Below are positions 1 to 8,257 of a DNA stretch of 64,000 nucleotides, in pieces. The position numbers and the translations under genes are program-made. A model generated the notes under the pieces. That model saw nothing but the letters and a program-made list of their open reading frames with translations, made no database searches and was not told where the DNA came from. Numbering within the stretch: the first letter of the stretch is position 1; each line of letters opens with the position of its first letter. The DNA is from Micromonospora costi (GTDB taxonomy: Bacteria; Actinomycetota; Actinomycetes; Mycobacteriales; Micromonosporaceae): contig NZ_RBAN01000002.1 in NCBI RefSeq assembly GCF_003626655.1, positions 806,001 through 870,000 on the forward strand, given 5' to 3'.

Positions 1-1
1 G

Positions 2-1054
2 GAGGCGACCGGGGAGCTGCGCCGAATCGCGCTCGCGCAGGCGCGGCTGGCGCACGTGCTCCGCTGGCGCGGCGAGTTCACCGAGGCGGACCAGCTCTTC
101 GCGCGGGCCACCTCGCCGGAGCTGCCCGACCGGCTGCGGGCCGCGCTGCACGAACACGCCGGGCGGTCCTGCTTCGACCAGGGCCGGTACATGGAGGCGT
201 GCCAGCACTTCGAGCAGGCGCTCGACCTGCGGGGCTCCGGGGACCCGGACCTGCTGGCCCGGGTCCGGCTCGCGCTCGACGCGGTGGCCGAGCGGGTCGC
301 GACGGCGGGCTTCGGGCCGTACCCCCGCAGCCGGGACGAGGTGCTGGAGCGGATCCAACCCCCGGTGCCCGTGCGCGACGGCGGTCTCTGGGGTTACACG
401 GACCCGGACGGCGACCTGGTGGTCCCGGCCCGGTACGCCGACGCCCAGCCGTTCGCCGAGGGGCTGGCGTGGGTGCGCCGGCCGCAGACCGAACGCTGGT
501 CGTTGATCGCCCTGACCGGCACGACGGTGATCGAGCCGTCGTTCCTCGCGGTGCGCGCGTTCTCCGAGGGGCTCGCCTGGGTGGTGCGGGACGGCGCGGA
601 GGGTTGGCTGGCCATCGACCCCACCGGCAATGTGGTGATCCCGCCGGGCTTCGCCGACGTACGCCCGTTCCGCCGTGGCGTGGCCGCGGTACGCCGCGAG
701 GGGTGGGGCGCGGTCGACCGGACCGGGCGGATCGTGGTGCCGACCCGGTACCACAGTTTCCGCACCCCGCTGGCCGACGGACGCCACGTCGACGGCTTCA
801 CCGACGAGGGCCTGGCCGTGGTGGAGCTGGCCGGCCGGCACGGTGTCGTGGACCACACGGGAGCCATGCTCGTGCCGCCGGTGCACCCGACGCTGGTCAT
901 CCACCCCGTCGCGTTCCTGGTGGGCACCGGCGCCGGTCGGTGGGGCGCGCTCGACCGGCGCGGCAACCCGCTGATCGACCCGGTGCACCGCAGCGCCGAG
1001 GACCTGCTCGAGGAGATCGAGCGGCTGCTCACCGACGCGAACCCGGTGCTCTGA
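2..1054 (+). CDS. WG-repeat protein, 5'-truncated by window edge
   Basis: The reading frame is open from base 2, so the gene begins upstream of the window. The first visible ~70 residues are helical and TPR-like (arginine/alanine-rich, with GEFTEADQLFARA and GRYMEACQHFEQAL). After them come at least five WG/KWG-type repeats of about 45 residues, marked by LWGYTDPDGDLVVPARY, GWLAIDPTGNVVIPPGF, GWGAVDRTGRIVVPTRY and RWGALDRRGNPLIDPV. WG repeats form beta-rich scaffolds, usually thought to mediate protein contacts; no catalytic motif is visible. The combination suggests a protein-interaction role, but the substrate or partner is unknown. Confidence 0.8.
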   Translation, partial: EATGELRRIALAQARLAHVLRWRGEFTEADQLFARATSPELPDRLRAALHEHAGRSCFDQGRYMEACQHFEQALDLRGSGDPDLLARVRLALDAVAERVATAGFGPYPRSRDEVLERIQPPVPVRDGGLWGYTDPDGDLVVPARYADAQPFAEGLAWVRRPQTERWSLIALTGTTVIEPSFLAVRAFSEGLAWVVRDGAEGWLAIDPTGNVVIPPGFADVRPFRRGVAAVRREGWGAVDRTGRIVVPTRYHSFRTPLADGRHVDGFTDEGLAVVELAGRHGVVDHTGAMLVPPVHPTLVIHPVAFLVGTGAGRWGALDRRGNPLIDPVHRSAEDLLEEIERLLTDANPVL

Positions 1055-1130
1055 GACGGCCGAGCCGGGCGGCGGGTGACGGCCACAGCACACCGCGGGC
1101 GGCCCGTTGGGGCCTGCCGGGGGCCGGGTC

Positions 1131-1136
1131 TAGGGT
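1131..1136 (+). promoter_or_regulatory. -10 hexamer TAGGGT, leaderless start
   Basis: TAGGGT ends 6 nt before the ATG at 1143, placing the predicted transcript start on the start codon. A TTGGGG at 1107-1112 lies 18 bp upstream as a possible -35. Confidence 0.5.
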
Positions 1137-1142
1137 CGGGTC

Positions 1143-2141
1143 ATGGAATTCCGTCACCTTGGCCGCTCCGGCCTGATGGTCAGTGAAATCTCGTACGGCA
1201 ACTGGATCACCCACGGCTCGCAGGTCGAGGAGGACGCCGCGTTCGCCTGCGTCCGGGCCGCCCTCGACGCCGGCATCACCACCTTCGACACCGCCGACGT
1301 GTACGCGGGCACCCGGGCGGAGGACGTGCTCGGCCGCGCGCTCGCCGACGAGCGGCGCGAAGGGCTGGAGATCTTCACCAAGGTGTACTGGCCGACGGGG
1401 CCGGGCCGCAACGACCGTGGCCTGTCCCGCAAGCACATCATGGAGTCGATCAACGGCTCGCTGCGCCGGCTGCGGACCGACTACGTGGACCTCTACCAGG
1501 CCCACCGCTACGACTACAGCACTCCGCTCGAGGAGACGATGGAGGCGTTCGCCGACGTCGTGCACTCCGGCAAGGCGCTCTACATCGGCGTGTCCGAGTG
1601 GACCGCGGCGCAGATCCGCGAGGCCCACAAGCTGGCCCGTGACCTGCACATCTCGCTGATCTCCAACCAGCCGCAGTACTCGATGCTGTGGCGGGTCATC
1701 GAGGGCGAGGTCGTGCCCACCAGCGAGGAGCTGGGTGTCGGTCAGATCGTCTGGTCGCCGATGGCGCAGGGCGTGCTGTCCGGCAAGTACCTGCCGGGCC
1801 AGCCGCCGCCGGCCGGCTCCCGCGCCACGGACGAGAAGTCGGGCGCGAACTTCATCGCCCGGTTCCTCAACGACGCGGTGCTGACCCGGGTGCAGCAGCT
1901 CCGGCCGCTGGCCGAGCAGGCCGGGCTCAGCATGCCCCAGCTCGCCATCGCCTGGGTGCTGCAGAACCCGAACGTCTCCTCGGCCATCATCGGCGCGTCC
2001 CGGCCGGAGCAGGTGCAGGACAACGTCAAGGCGGCCGGCGTGAAGCTCGACGCCGACCTGCTCAAGGCCATCGACGAGATCATCGACCCGATCACCGAGC
2101 GCGACCCGGCCAAGACCGAGAGCCCGGCGCAGCGCCCGTGA
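1143..2141 (+). CDS. aldo/keto reductase, Kv-beta/YghZ-like
   Basis: A 332-residue (alpha/beta)8 NADPH-dependent oxidoreductase of the aldo/keto reductase superfamily. The opening MEFRHLGRSGLMVSEISYG and TFDTADVYAGTRAED (Asp/Tyr of the tetrad) match the Kv-channel-beta/YghZ branch. FTKVYW supplies the lysine and LYQAHRYD the histidine, and the C-terminal SSAIIGASRPEQVQDNV is the usual nucleotide-binding loop. The start ATG is 6 nt after a TAGGGT -10 box. It is a single-gene unit that converges on the protease gene downstream, with a hairpin between them. The natural carbonyl substrate cannot be read from sequence. Confidence 0.9.
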   Translation: MEFRHLGRSGLMVSEISYGNWITHGSQVEEDAAFACVRAALDAGITTFDTADVYAGTRAEDVLGRALADERREGLEIFTKVYWPTGPGRNDRGLSRKHIMESINGSLRRLRTDYVDLYQAHRYDYSTPLEETMEAFADVVHSGKALYIGVSEWTAAQIREAHKLARDLHISLISNQPQYSMLWRVIEGEVVPTSEELGVGQIVWSPMAQGVLSGKYLPGQPPPAGSRATDEKSGANFIARFLNDAVLTRVQQLRPLAEQAGLSMPQLAIAWVLQNPNVSSAIIGASRPEQVQDNVKAAGVKLDADLLKAIDEIIDPITERDPAKTESPAQRP

Positions 2142-2146
2142 CACCC

Positions 2147-2187
2147 GTGCCGGTCCGGCCGTGGTGCGAGCCCGGCCGGACCGGCAC
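2147..2187. terminator. hairpin between convergent genes
   Basis: Perfect 15-bp arms at 2147-2161 and 2173-2187 with an 11-nt loop, filling the gap between convergent genes. It probably acts as a bidirectional intrinsic terminator, although no U-tract is present. Confidence 0.7.
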
Positions 2188-2199
2188 GGCGGGCGCCGG

Positions 2200-2997
2200 T
2201 CAGCCGCGCCAGAAGCGGATCAGCTCGAACCCGGCGGCGTAGAGCCCGGCCGGCAGGCCGAGCGCGTCGCCGACGGCGAAGACCACGTCGAAGAACCAGC
2301 CGCTGATCCGCGGGTTCCACAGCAGCGCGAAGAGCAGGATGAAGCCGTACGGGGCGAACAGGTCGTACATCCGCCGCCACTGCGGGTTCAGCCACGGCTG
2401 GATCATGTTGCCGCCGTCCAGGCCGGGCACCGGGAGCAGGTTGAGCGCGCTCGCGGTGAGCTGGAGGAACGTCAGCAGCGCCACGCCCGCCCAGAACTCG
2501 ATGGACCCGCCCAGCCCGGTGCCGACCCGCAGGACGAGCACGAGCACCAGGGTGAACAGCACGTTCGTGGCCGGCCCGGCGAGGCTCACCAGGGTGTGCC
2601 GCAGCCGACCCGGGATCGCGTGCCGGTCCACCCAGACCGCCCCGCCGGGCAGGCCGATGCCGCCGAGCAGCACCACGACCACCGGCAGCGCGATGGACAG
2701 CAGCGGGTGGCTGTACTTCAGCGGGTTGAGCGTCAGGTAGCCGCGGTGCGCCACGCTCCGGTCGCCGGCCCGGTACGCGACCACCGCGTGGGCGTACTCG
2801 TGCAGGCACAGCGACACCAGCCAGCCGGAGACGACGAAACCGAACACGTCCAGGCGGACGTTGCCGACCTCGTTCCAGGCCAGCACGCCGGTGGTCACGA
2901 ACAGCGCGACCAGCGCGACGAAGACGGGGCTCGGCCGGAACGCCGCCCGGGGCACGCCGAGCACCAACGGCTCCCCGCCCGGGCGGTCGTAGCCCAT
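2200..2997 (-). CDS. site-2 protease family (M50) membrane metalloprotease
   Basis: A polytopic membrane protein of 265 residues with the M50 signatures: HEYAH at residues 66-70 (zinc ligands H66 and H70, catalytic E67) and the distal LNLLPVPGLDGGN, whose aspartate is the third ligand. Hydrophobic helices flank both motifs. There is no PDZ domain, so it belongs to the short SpoIVFB/Rip3-like group rather than RseP. The ATG overlaps the stop of the preceding small gene as TGATG, which implies translational coupling. Family members cleave substrates within the membrane; the substrate here is unknown. Confidence 0.88.
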   Translation of the reverse strand: MGYDRPGGEPLVLGVPRAAFRPSPVFVALVALFVTTGVLAWNEVGNVRLDVFGFVVSGWLVSLCLHEYAHAVVAYRAGDRSVAHRGYLTLNPLKYSHPLLSIALPVVVVLLGGIGLPGGAVWVDRHAIPGRLRHTLVSLAGPATNVLFTLVLVLVLRVGTGLGGSIEFWAGVALLTFLQLTASALNLLPVPGLDGGNMIQPWLNPQWRRMYDLFAPYGFILLFALLWNPRISGWFFDVVFAVGDALGLPAGLYAAGFELIRFWRG

Positions 2998-3197
2998 CAC
3001 TCGGCCGTGGGCAGCAGGCTCATCCGGTACTCGACGCGGTCGTCCTCGACGAGCGCGACCGAGGTGACGCCGGACGCCGCGAGCTCACGCCAGGTCTGGC
3101 CGATCCACGATTCGGCGTCGGCCTGGCTGCCGAACGACTCCGCCGGACCCTGCACCGCCTTACCGTCCGTGCCCTCGTACCGCCAGCTCCACGCCAT
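2997..3197 (-). CDS. small acidic hypothetical protein
   Basis: A 66-residue soluble protein (MAWSWRYEGTDGKAVQG...). It is short and aromatic-rich, with a central alpha segment (ADAESWIGQTWRELAASG) and a beta segment (VTSVALVEDDRVEYRMSL). The ATG at 3197 is preceded on the minus strand by GAGGGGAGA, a usable ribosome site. Its stop overlaps the start of the downstream site-2 protease (TGATG), so the two are probably co-translated. I recognise it as a conserved actinobacterial small-protein type but not as a named family. Confidence 0.75.
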   Translation of the reverse strand: MAWSWRYEGTDGKAVQGPAESFGSQADAESWIGQTWRELAASGVTSVALVEDDRVEYRMSLLPTAE

Positions 3198-3329
3198 GCC
3201 GCGTCTCCCCTCGCCGCCTTGTCCCCCGTGGGACGAACCCCCGCCAGCGTAGTCGCCCCGACGCGCGACGGCCCCTCCCTCACCCCGCGGTGCCGCCAAG
3301 GGGTTGATCGTGGTCTCCGCGACGGCCGG

Positions 3330-3335
3330 TACGGT
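3330..3335 (+). promoter_or_regulatory. -10 hexamer TACGGT, leaderless start
   Basis: TACGGT ends 6 nt before the GTG at 3342. This favours that codon as the kinase start over the in-frame GTG codons downstream. Confidence 0.5.
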
Positions 3336-3341
3336 GGCCCG

Positions 3342-5462
3342 GTGCTGACTCGGGGTGTGGTGCTCAGCGACCGGTACCGGCTGGGCGAGCGTGTGGCGAC
3401 GGGCGGAATGGGTGCGGTCTGGCGATGCACGGACCTGTTCCTGGAACGCGAGGTGGCGGTGAAGGTGCTGCTGCCCACGCTGGTCGCGGACCCCGAGTTC
3501 ACCACCCGCTTCCGGGCCGAGGCGCGGATGCTCGCCGCGCTGCGCCACCCGGGCGTGGTGGCGGTGCACGACGTCGGGCAGACCACCCTGGCCGACGGCA
3601 GCCGCGTCGACTACCTGGTCATGGAGTACGTCGAGGGTGAGCCGCTCGTCGCCTGGCTGGGCCGGGCCGGTCGCCTCGACGCCGCGTCCACGATGTCGGT
3701 GGTGGCGCAGGCGGCCGACGCCCTGCACGCCGCGCACCTGGCCGGCATCGTCCACCGGGACGTGAAGCCGGGCAACCTGCTGGTCAAGCCGGACGGGCGC
3801 GTCGTGCTCGTCGACTTCGGCATCGCCCGCTCGTCCGCCCTCACCGGCCTCACGGCGGCCAACATGGTGCTCGGCACGGCCACCTACATGTCTCCCGAGC
3901 AGGCCACCGGCCAGCCGGTGTCGGCCGCCACCGACGTGTACGCGCTCGGCGCGGTCGCGTACTACTGCCTCGCCGGCCAGCCCCCGTTCGCCGGGGAGAA
4001 CCCGCTGGAGGTGGCGCTGCGACACCAGCAGGACGAGCCGGCGCCGCTGCCGCAGGGCACCCCGCCGGCGGTCGTCGAGCTGGTGTCCCGGGCGATGGCC
4101 AAGCGCCCCGCCGACCGGTTCGCCAGCGCCGCCGAGATGGCGCGCGCGGCCGCCGACGCGCGCGACGCCACCCTCGCCACGATCCCCCTGTCCGCCCGCC
4201 CACCGTGGGCGCTGGCCGGGCCGGCGCCGGCCGGCCCGCCCACCCCGCCGTCCGTCGTACCGCCGGCTTCGTCCGGTGGCACGACGCCCCCGGCGGCCGC
4301 CCACGACCCGGGCCCGCCGACGCCGGCTCCCGCCGGGCGTGACCTCCCGACCCCCACCGGCCCGGGCCGCCCGACGCCGCCTCCCGCCGGCCGTGACCTC
4401 CCGACCCCGACGCCCACCGGCCCGGGCCCCCGGACTCCGGCTCCCGCGGCGGCCGCTCCGGCCGGAGAGCCCACGACGGCCGGTGCCACGCCCCGGTCCG
4501 CCACGCCGCCCGCCGGATGGCCGGCGCCGACGCCCACCAGCGGACCGGCCGGCACGCCGGGACCCGCCGGATGGCCGGCGCCGACGCCCACCAGCGGACC
4601 AGCCGGCACGCCGGGACCCGCCGGGTGGTCGGCGTCGACGCCCACCAGCGGACCAGCCGGCACGCCGGGACCCGCCGGGTGGCCGGCCGGCGTCGCGCCC
4701 GTGCACGCACGCCCGTCGGACACCCGCGAGGATCCCCTGGACGCGGCACCGGGCGGGCGCCGGCGCGGGCTGCTGGTCGGTGCGGCGGCCCTGCTCGTGG
4801 CGCTGGTGGCGACCGGAACCGTGATCGCGCTGCGCTCCGGCGCCGAACCCGGGGGTGGCGACCGCCCGCCCGCGCTGGCCGCCGAATCGGCGGGCACCCC
4901 GCAGGAGCAGGACGCCCTGCCCGCGACCACGGGGACCACCCCGGGGCCCCGGCCCAGCGCCACCACGCCGGGCGCCACCCGGTCGGCGAGCCCCGGCACC
5001 AGCGGCGCCACCGGCCCGACCGGCCGCCCCGGCGGGCCGGCCGGCGGGGGCCAGAGCACGGCGCCGACGGGCGGCGGCAGCACCGCGCCGACGCCCGGCG
5101 CGACCAGCGCCAAGCCCGCCAAGCCCAACCCGTACACGGCGGGCGAGGCGTGCGGCGCGGGCTACCAGGTCATCGACTCGGCCACCCTCACCTCGGGCGG
5201 GCAGCGTACGGGTCGGGTCTACCTGCTCTACAACACCGGCAACGGCTACAACTGCGTGGTCACGCTCAAGGACACCGCGGTCGGCACGAAGACGGCGGCC
5301 TCGGCGTACCTCGAGGTGCAGGGGCGCGCCCGCAGCACCGACAGCGGCTCGTTCGAGTACTACGCGGGACCGGTTCGGGCCAGCGCCGCCGGGAAGTGCG
5401 TGAAGTGGGGCGGCTCGACCGGTGGCGCCAGCTACGGAAGTTCGTTCGAGCACTGCGACTGA
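3342..5462 (+). CDS. membrane-anchored Ser/Thr protein kinase, PknB-like
   Basis: A 706-residue Hanks-type kinase. The kinase domain covers about residues 8-270: glycine loop VATGGMGAVW, VAVK lysine, catalytic HRDVKPGN (H138-N145), DFG at 158-160, and MSPE for the APE motif. A Pro/Thr/Ala-rich juxtamembrane linker of about 190 residues follows and contains three 18-residue repeats. A single membrane helix (about residues 475-495, GLLVGAAALLVALVATGTV) precedes an extracytoplasmic domain with two or three cysteines (EACGAGYQVID, YNCVVTLKD, KCVKW) instead of PASTA repeats. The sensor ligand is unknown. Start GTG chosen from the -10 box at 3330. Confidence 0.92.
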   Translation: MLTRGVVLSDRYRLGERVATGGMGAVWRCTDLFLEREVAVKVLLPTLVADPEFTTRFRAEARMLAALRHPGVVAVHDVGQTTLADGSRVDYLVMEYVEGEPLVAWLGRAGRLDAASTMSVVAQAADALHAAHLAGIVHRDVKPGNLLVKPDGRVVLVDFGIARSSALTGLTAANMVLGTATYMSPEQATGQPVSAATDVYALGAVAYYCLAGQPPFAGENPLEVALRHQQDEPAPLPQGTPPAVVELVSRAMAKRPADRFASAAEMARAAADARDATLATIPLSARPPWALAGPAPAGPPTPPSVVPPASSGGTTPPAAAHDPGPPTPAPAGRDLPTPTGPGRPTPPPAGRDLPTPTPTGPGPRTPAPAAAAPAGEPTTAGATPRSATPPAGWPAPTPTSGPAGTPGPAGWPAPTPTSGPAGTPGPAGWSASTPTSGPAGTPGPAGWPAGVAPVHARPSDTREDPLDAAPGGRRRGLLVGAAALLVALVATGTVIALRSGAEPGGGDRPPALAAESAGTPQEQDALPATTGTTPGPRPSATTPGATRSASPGTSGATGPTGRPGGPAGGGQSTAPTGGGSTAPTPGATSAKPAKPNPYTAGEACGAGYQVIDSATLTSGGQRTGRVYLLYNTGNGYNCVVTLKDTAVGTKTAASAYLEVQGRARSTDSGSFEYYAGPVRASAAGKCVKWGGSTGGASYGSSFEHCD
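4509..4685 (+). repeat. 54-bp tandem repeat in the kinase linker
   Basis: Three 54-bp units start at 4509, 4563 and 4617, followed by a partial unit. They encode PAGWPAPTPTSGPAGTPG with slight change in the third. The units stay in frame and lie in the cytoplasmic linker just before the membrane helix. Confidence 0.85.
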
Positions 5463-5499
5463 CGGCCGGGCCGGCAGGCACGCGTACGCCCGGCGGCCT

Positions 5500-5505
5500 T
5501 AAGGT
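5500..5505 (+). promoter_or_regulatory. -10 hexamer TAAGGT, leaderless start
   Basis: TAAGGT ends 6 nt before the ATG at 5512, so the cobU-cobT transcript probably begins at the start codon. This leaves no room for a cobalamin riboswitch. Confidence 0.5.
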
Positions 5506-5511
5506 ACGGGC

Positions 5512-7428
5512 ATGTCGGTTGACGGGTGGAACACGGTCCTGGTGCTCGGCGGCATCCGGTCCGGCAAGTCCGAGTTCGCCGAGTCCCTGGTCAGCGAGGC
5601 GCCGATGGTCCGCTACGTGGCCACCGCGCCGGAGGGCGACCCGGCGGACACCGAGTGGGCCGCCCGCCTCGCGGCGCACCGCGCCCGCCGGCCGGGGAGC
5701 TGGACCACGGAGGAGACCGCGGGGGATCCCCGCCGGCTGGCCGACGTGATCAGCTCCGCCGAGCCGAACGAGACGCTGCTCGTCGACGACCTCGGCGGCT
5801 GGGTGACGGTGCTGCTCGACCCGGAGCACCAGCCGGCCGACGACACGGCGACGATCGCCGAGCTGGCCGCCGCGGTCCGCGCGTGCGCGGGCCGGCTGGT
5901 GCTGGTCAGCCCCGAGGTGGGCCTGTCGCTGGTGCCGACCACGCCGGTCGGCCGGGCGTTCACCGACGCGCTGGGCGCCACCAACCGGGCGGTCGCCGAC
6001 GCGTGCGACGCCGTGGTGCTGGTGGTCGCCGGCCAGCCGTCCTGGCTCAAGGGCACGACCACCGCCCCGGTGGCGGCCACCGCGCCGCCCGCCACCCCGG
6101 CCAGCGGGGCCGCCACGCCGGCCAGCGCCGCCGCCGCGGCCCCCGTCAACGGCACCGCCACCGAGCCGACGCCCGAGCTGGTCGCCCTCCCCGATGTGCG
6201 CAACTCCACACCGCCGCTGCCCGTGCCCCCGGCCGAGAGCGGCACGGCCTGGGCCGCGCCGACGATGGCGCTCCCCATGGTCGCCACCGGGCTCGTCATC
6301 CAGCCGGGCATGGAACTTCCGATGCCCGACGAGTACACCGGCCCGCAGGCGGTCGACCGGCTCGCGACCCTCGACGTACCCGGTGCCGGCCTGGGTGTGC
6401 TGGAGCGGCTGGTCGGCTTCGCCGCCGCCACCCAGGGCACCGCCACCCCGGCCCCGTGGGCCTCGGTACGGGTGCTGCTGCTCAACGGCGACCACGCCGG
6501 CGGCGCCGCCGCGGGCACCCGGCCCGGCGAGTCGGCGCGCCGGGCCGGGCAGGCCCGCGCCGGCCGGGGCGCGCTGGCCCGGCTGGCCGCCGAGTGCGGC
6601 GCCAGCCTCCAGGTGGTCGACGCGCCGACCGCCGGCCCGATCGAGGCCGAGGCGGCGCTCACCGCCGAGCAGGTCGAGTCGGCCCTGCGCTACGGCTGGC
6701 GGCTGGCCGAGGAGGCGGCCGAGGCGGGCGTACAGCTGCTCGTGCTCGCGGCGTGCGGTGCCGGCACCGAGGCGGCCGCCGCCGCGGTGCTCGCCGCCAC
6801 CGCCGGCGCGGAACCGCCGGCCGTGCTCGGCCGGGTGATCACCGACGCTGGGGAGATCGACGACGCGGCCTGGATGCGCCGCTGCGCGGCGGTGCGTGAC
6901 GCGCTGCACCGGACCCGCCGCTCCTCGCGCGGCGCCAAGGAGGTGCTGGCCGAGATCGGCGGCGGCGACGTGGCGATCGCCACCGGCGTGCTGCTCGGCG
7001 CGACGGCCCGCCGGATCCCGGTGATGCTCGACGGCCCGGTCGGCGTGGCGGCCGGCCTGGTCAGCCGCGACCTGGCCGGGCAGGCGCGCCACTGGTGCCT
7101 GCTCGCCGACCACGGCGGCGACCCGGCGGTGAAGCTCGCCGCCGACGTGCTCGGCCTGACCCCGCTGCTGGACCTCAAGCTGGATCTCGGCGAGGGCGCC
7201 AACGCGCTGGTCGCGCTGCCGATGCTGCGGTCGGTGCTGGCGCTCGCCGCCGCGCTGCCGACCCACCCGTCGCTGGCCGCCGGCGGCGAGCCGGACGAGC
7301 CCGAGCCGGCCGCCGAACCGGCGACCGAGGAGGAACCGGAGTTCGCCGAGCCCGAGCCGGAAGGCCCCGGCCCCACCAGCACCGAGCCGGAGGAGCGGGT
7401 CGACGCCTCGGGCCGGCGTGCCGACTGA
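5512..7428 (+). CDS. cobU/cobT: CobU-CobT fusion (cobinamide kinase/guanylyltransferase plus DMB phosphoribosyltransferase)
   Basis: 638 residues joining two cobalamin enzymes. Residues 1-185 are CobU-like: P-loop GGIRSGKS, YVATAPEGD, and HRARRPGSW, whose histidine carries GMP during guanylyl transfer. A low-complexity Ala/Pro/Thr linker of about 70 residues follows. Residues ~260-605 are CobT-like and end in LLDLKLDLGEGANALVALP, where E561 matches the catalytic glutamate of nicotinate-nucleotide:dimethylbenzimidazole phosphoribosyltransferase. An acidic tail of about 35 residues closes the protein. The CobT half is shorter at its N-terminus than the stand-alone enzyme, so its activity should be regarded as likely but unproven. 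It overlaps cobS by 11 bp. Confidence 0.88.
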   Translation: MSVDGWNTVLVLGGIRSGKSEFAESLVSEAPMVRYVATAPEGDPADTEWAARLAAHRARRPGSWTTEETAGDPRRLADVISSAEPNETLLVDDLGGWVTVLLDPEHQPADDTATIAELAAAVRACAGRLVLVSPEVGLSLVPTTPVGRAFTDALGATNRAVADACDAVVLVVAGQPSWLKGTTTAPVAATAPPATPASGAATPASAAAAAPVNGTATEPTPELVALPDVRNSTPPLPVPPAESGTAWAAPTMALPMVATGLVIQPGMELPMPDEYTGPQAVDRLATLDVPGAGLGVLERLVGFAAATQGTATPAPWASVRVLLLNGDHAGGAAAGTRPGESARRAGQARAGRGALARLAAECGASLQVVDAPTAGPIEAEAALTAEQVESALRYGWRLAEEAAEAGVQLLVLAACGAGTEAAAAAVLAATAGAEPPAVLGRVITDAGEIDDAAWMRRCAAVRDALHRTRRSSRGAKEVLAEIGGGDVAIATGVLLGATARRIPVMLDGPVGVAAGLVSRDLAGQARHWCLLADHGGDPAVKLAADVLGLTPLLDLKLDLGEGANALVALPMLRSVLALAAALPTHPSLAAGGEPDEPEPAAEPATEEEPEFAEPEPEGPGPTSTEPEERVDASGRRAD

Positions 7429-8191
7429 ACCGACGCTGGTCGCGGGGGCGCGGCTCGCCCTCACCACGTTCACGACGTTGCCGGTACGCGCCGGGCGCAT
7501 CGACCGCCCGGTGGCCGGCGCCGCCATGGCGCTCGCCCCCGCGGTCGGGGCGCTGCTCGGCGCGCTGCTGGCCGGGGTGCTGCTGCTCCTGGCGGCGGCC
7601 GCTCCCCCGCTGCTCGCCGGCGGCGTGACCGTCGGGGTGGCCGCACTGCTCACCCGCGGCCTGCACCTCGACGGGCTGGCCGACACCGTCGACGCGCTGG
7701 GGTCGTATCGCAGTGGGCCGGCCGCCTTGGAGATCATGAAGAAGCCGGACGTGGGACCGTTCGGGGTGGTCGCGCTGGTGGTCGTACTCCTGGTGCAGGC
7801 CGCGGCGCTCGCGGAGCTGGCCGGGCGGTCGTGGCCGGCGTGCCTCGCGGCGGTGGTCGCGGCGACCGCGGCCGGGCGGCTCGGCGTCACCCTGGCCTGC
7901 CGGCGCGGCGTGCCCGCCGCCCGGCCCGACGGGCTGGGTGCGCTGGTCGCCGGCACGGTCGGACCCGTCGCCCCGGCTGTCGGCGCGGTCGCCGTCGCGC
8001 TGGTGGCCGTCGCCGCGGTGCCGGGCCGGCCGTGGCAGGGGCCGCTCGCCGTCGGGGTGGCCGTCGCCGTCGCGGTGGCGCTGCTCACCCACGTGGTACG
8101 CCGGCTCGGCGGAATCACCGGCGACGTGCTCGGGGCGACCGTCGAGGTCGTCACCACGCTGGTCTACCTGGGGCTGGCGCTGTCCGACTGA
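7418..8191 (+). CDS. cobS: adenosylcobinamide-GDP ribazoletransferase CobS
   Basis: A 257-residue, strongly hydrophobic protein with the CobS signature GLHLDGLADTVDALGSY near residue 80 and EIMKKPDVGPFGVVAL just after it. CobS joins adenosylcobinamide-GDP to alpha-ribazole at the membrane, the final assembly step of the nucleotide loop. Its two substrates are the products of the fused CobU and CobT activities encoded immediately upstream, with which it overlaps by 11 bp. That arrangement makes a two-gene lower-ligand operon. Start GTG at 7418 keeps the N-terminal ARLALTTFTTLPV that is typical of the family. Confidence 0.92.
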   Translation: MPTEPTLVAGARLALTTFTTLPVRAGRIDRPVAGAAMALAPAVGALLGALLAGVLLLLAAAAPPLLAGGVTVGVAALLTRGLHLDGLADTVDALGSYRSGPAALEIMKKPDVGPFGVVALVVVLLVQAAALAELAGRSWPACLAAVVAATAAGRLGVTLACRRGVPAARPDGLGALVAGTVGPVAPAVGAVAVALVAVAAVPGRPWQGPLAVGVAVAVAVALLTHVVRRLGGITGDVLGATVEVVTTLVYLGLALSD

Positions 8192-8257
8192 ATCCGGCAC
8201 GGCGGGCCGGGTAGCGTTCGCCTCGACAGCACCGGCGCCGCCAACCGGGGGACGAGA

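Noticed and set aside
5463..5511. Cobalamin riboswitch before cobU
   Set aside because: Only 49 bp lie between the kinase stop and the cobU start, and a -10 box sits 6 nt from the ATG. No room for the aptamer.
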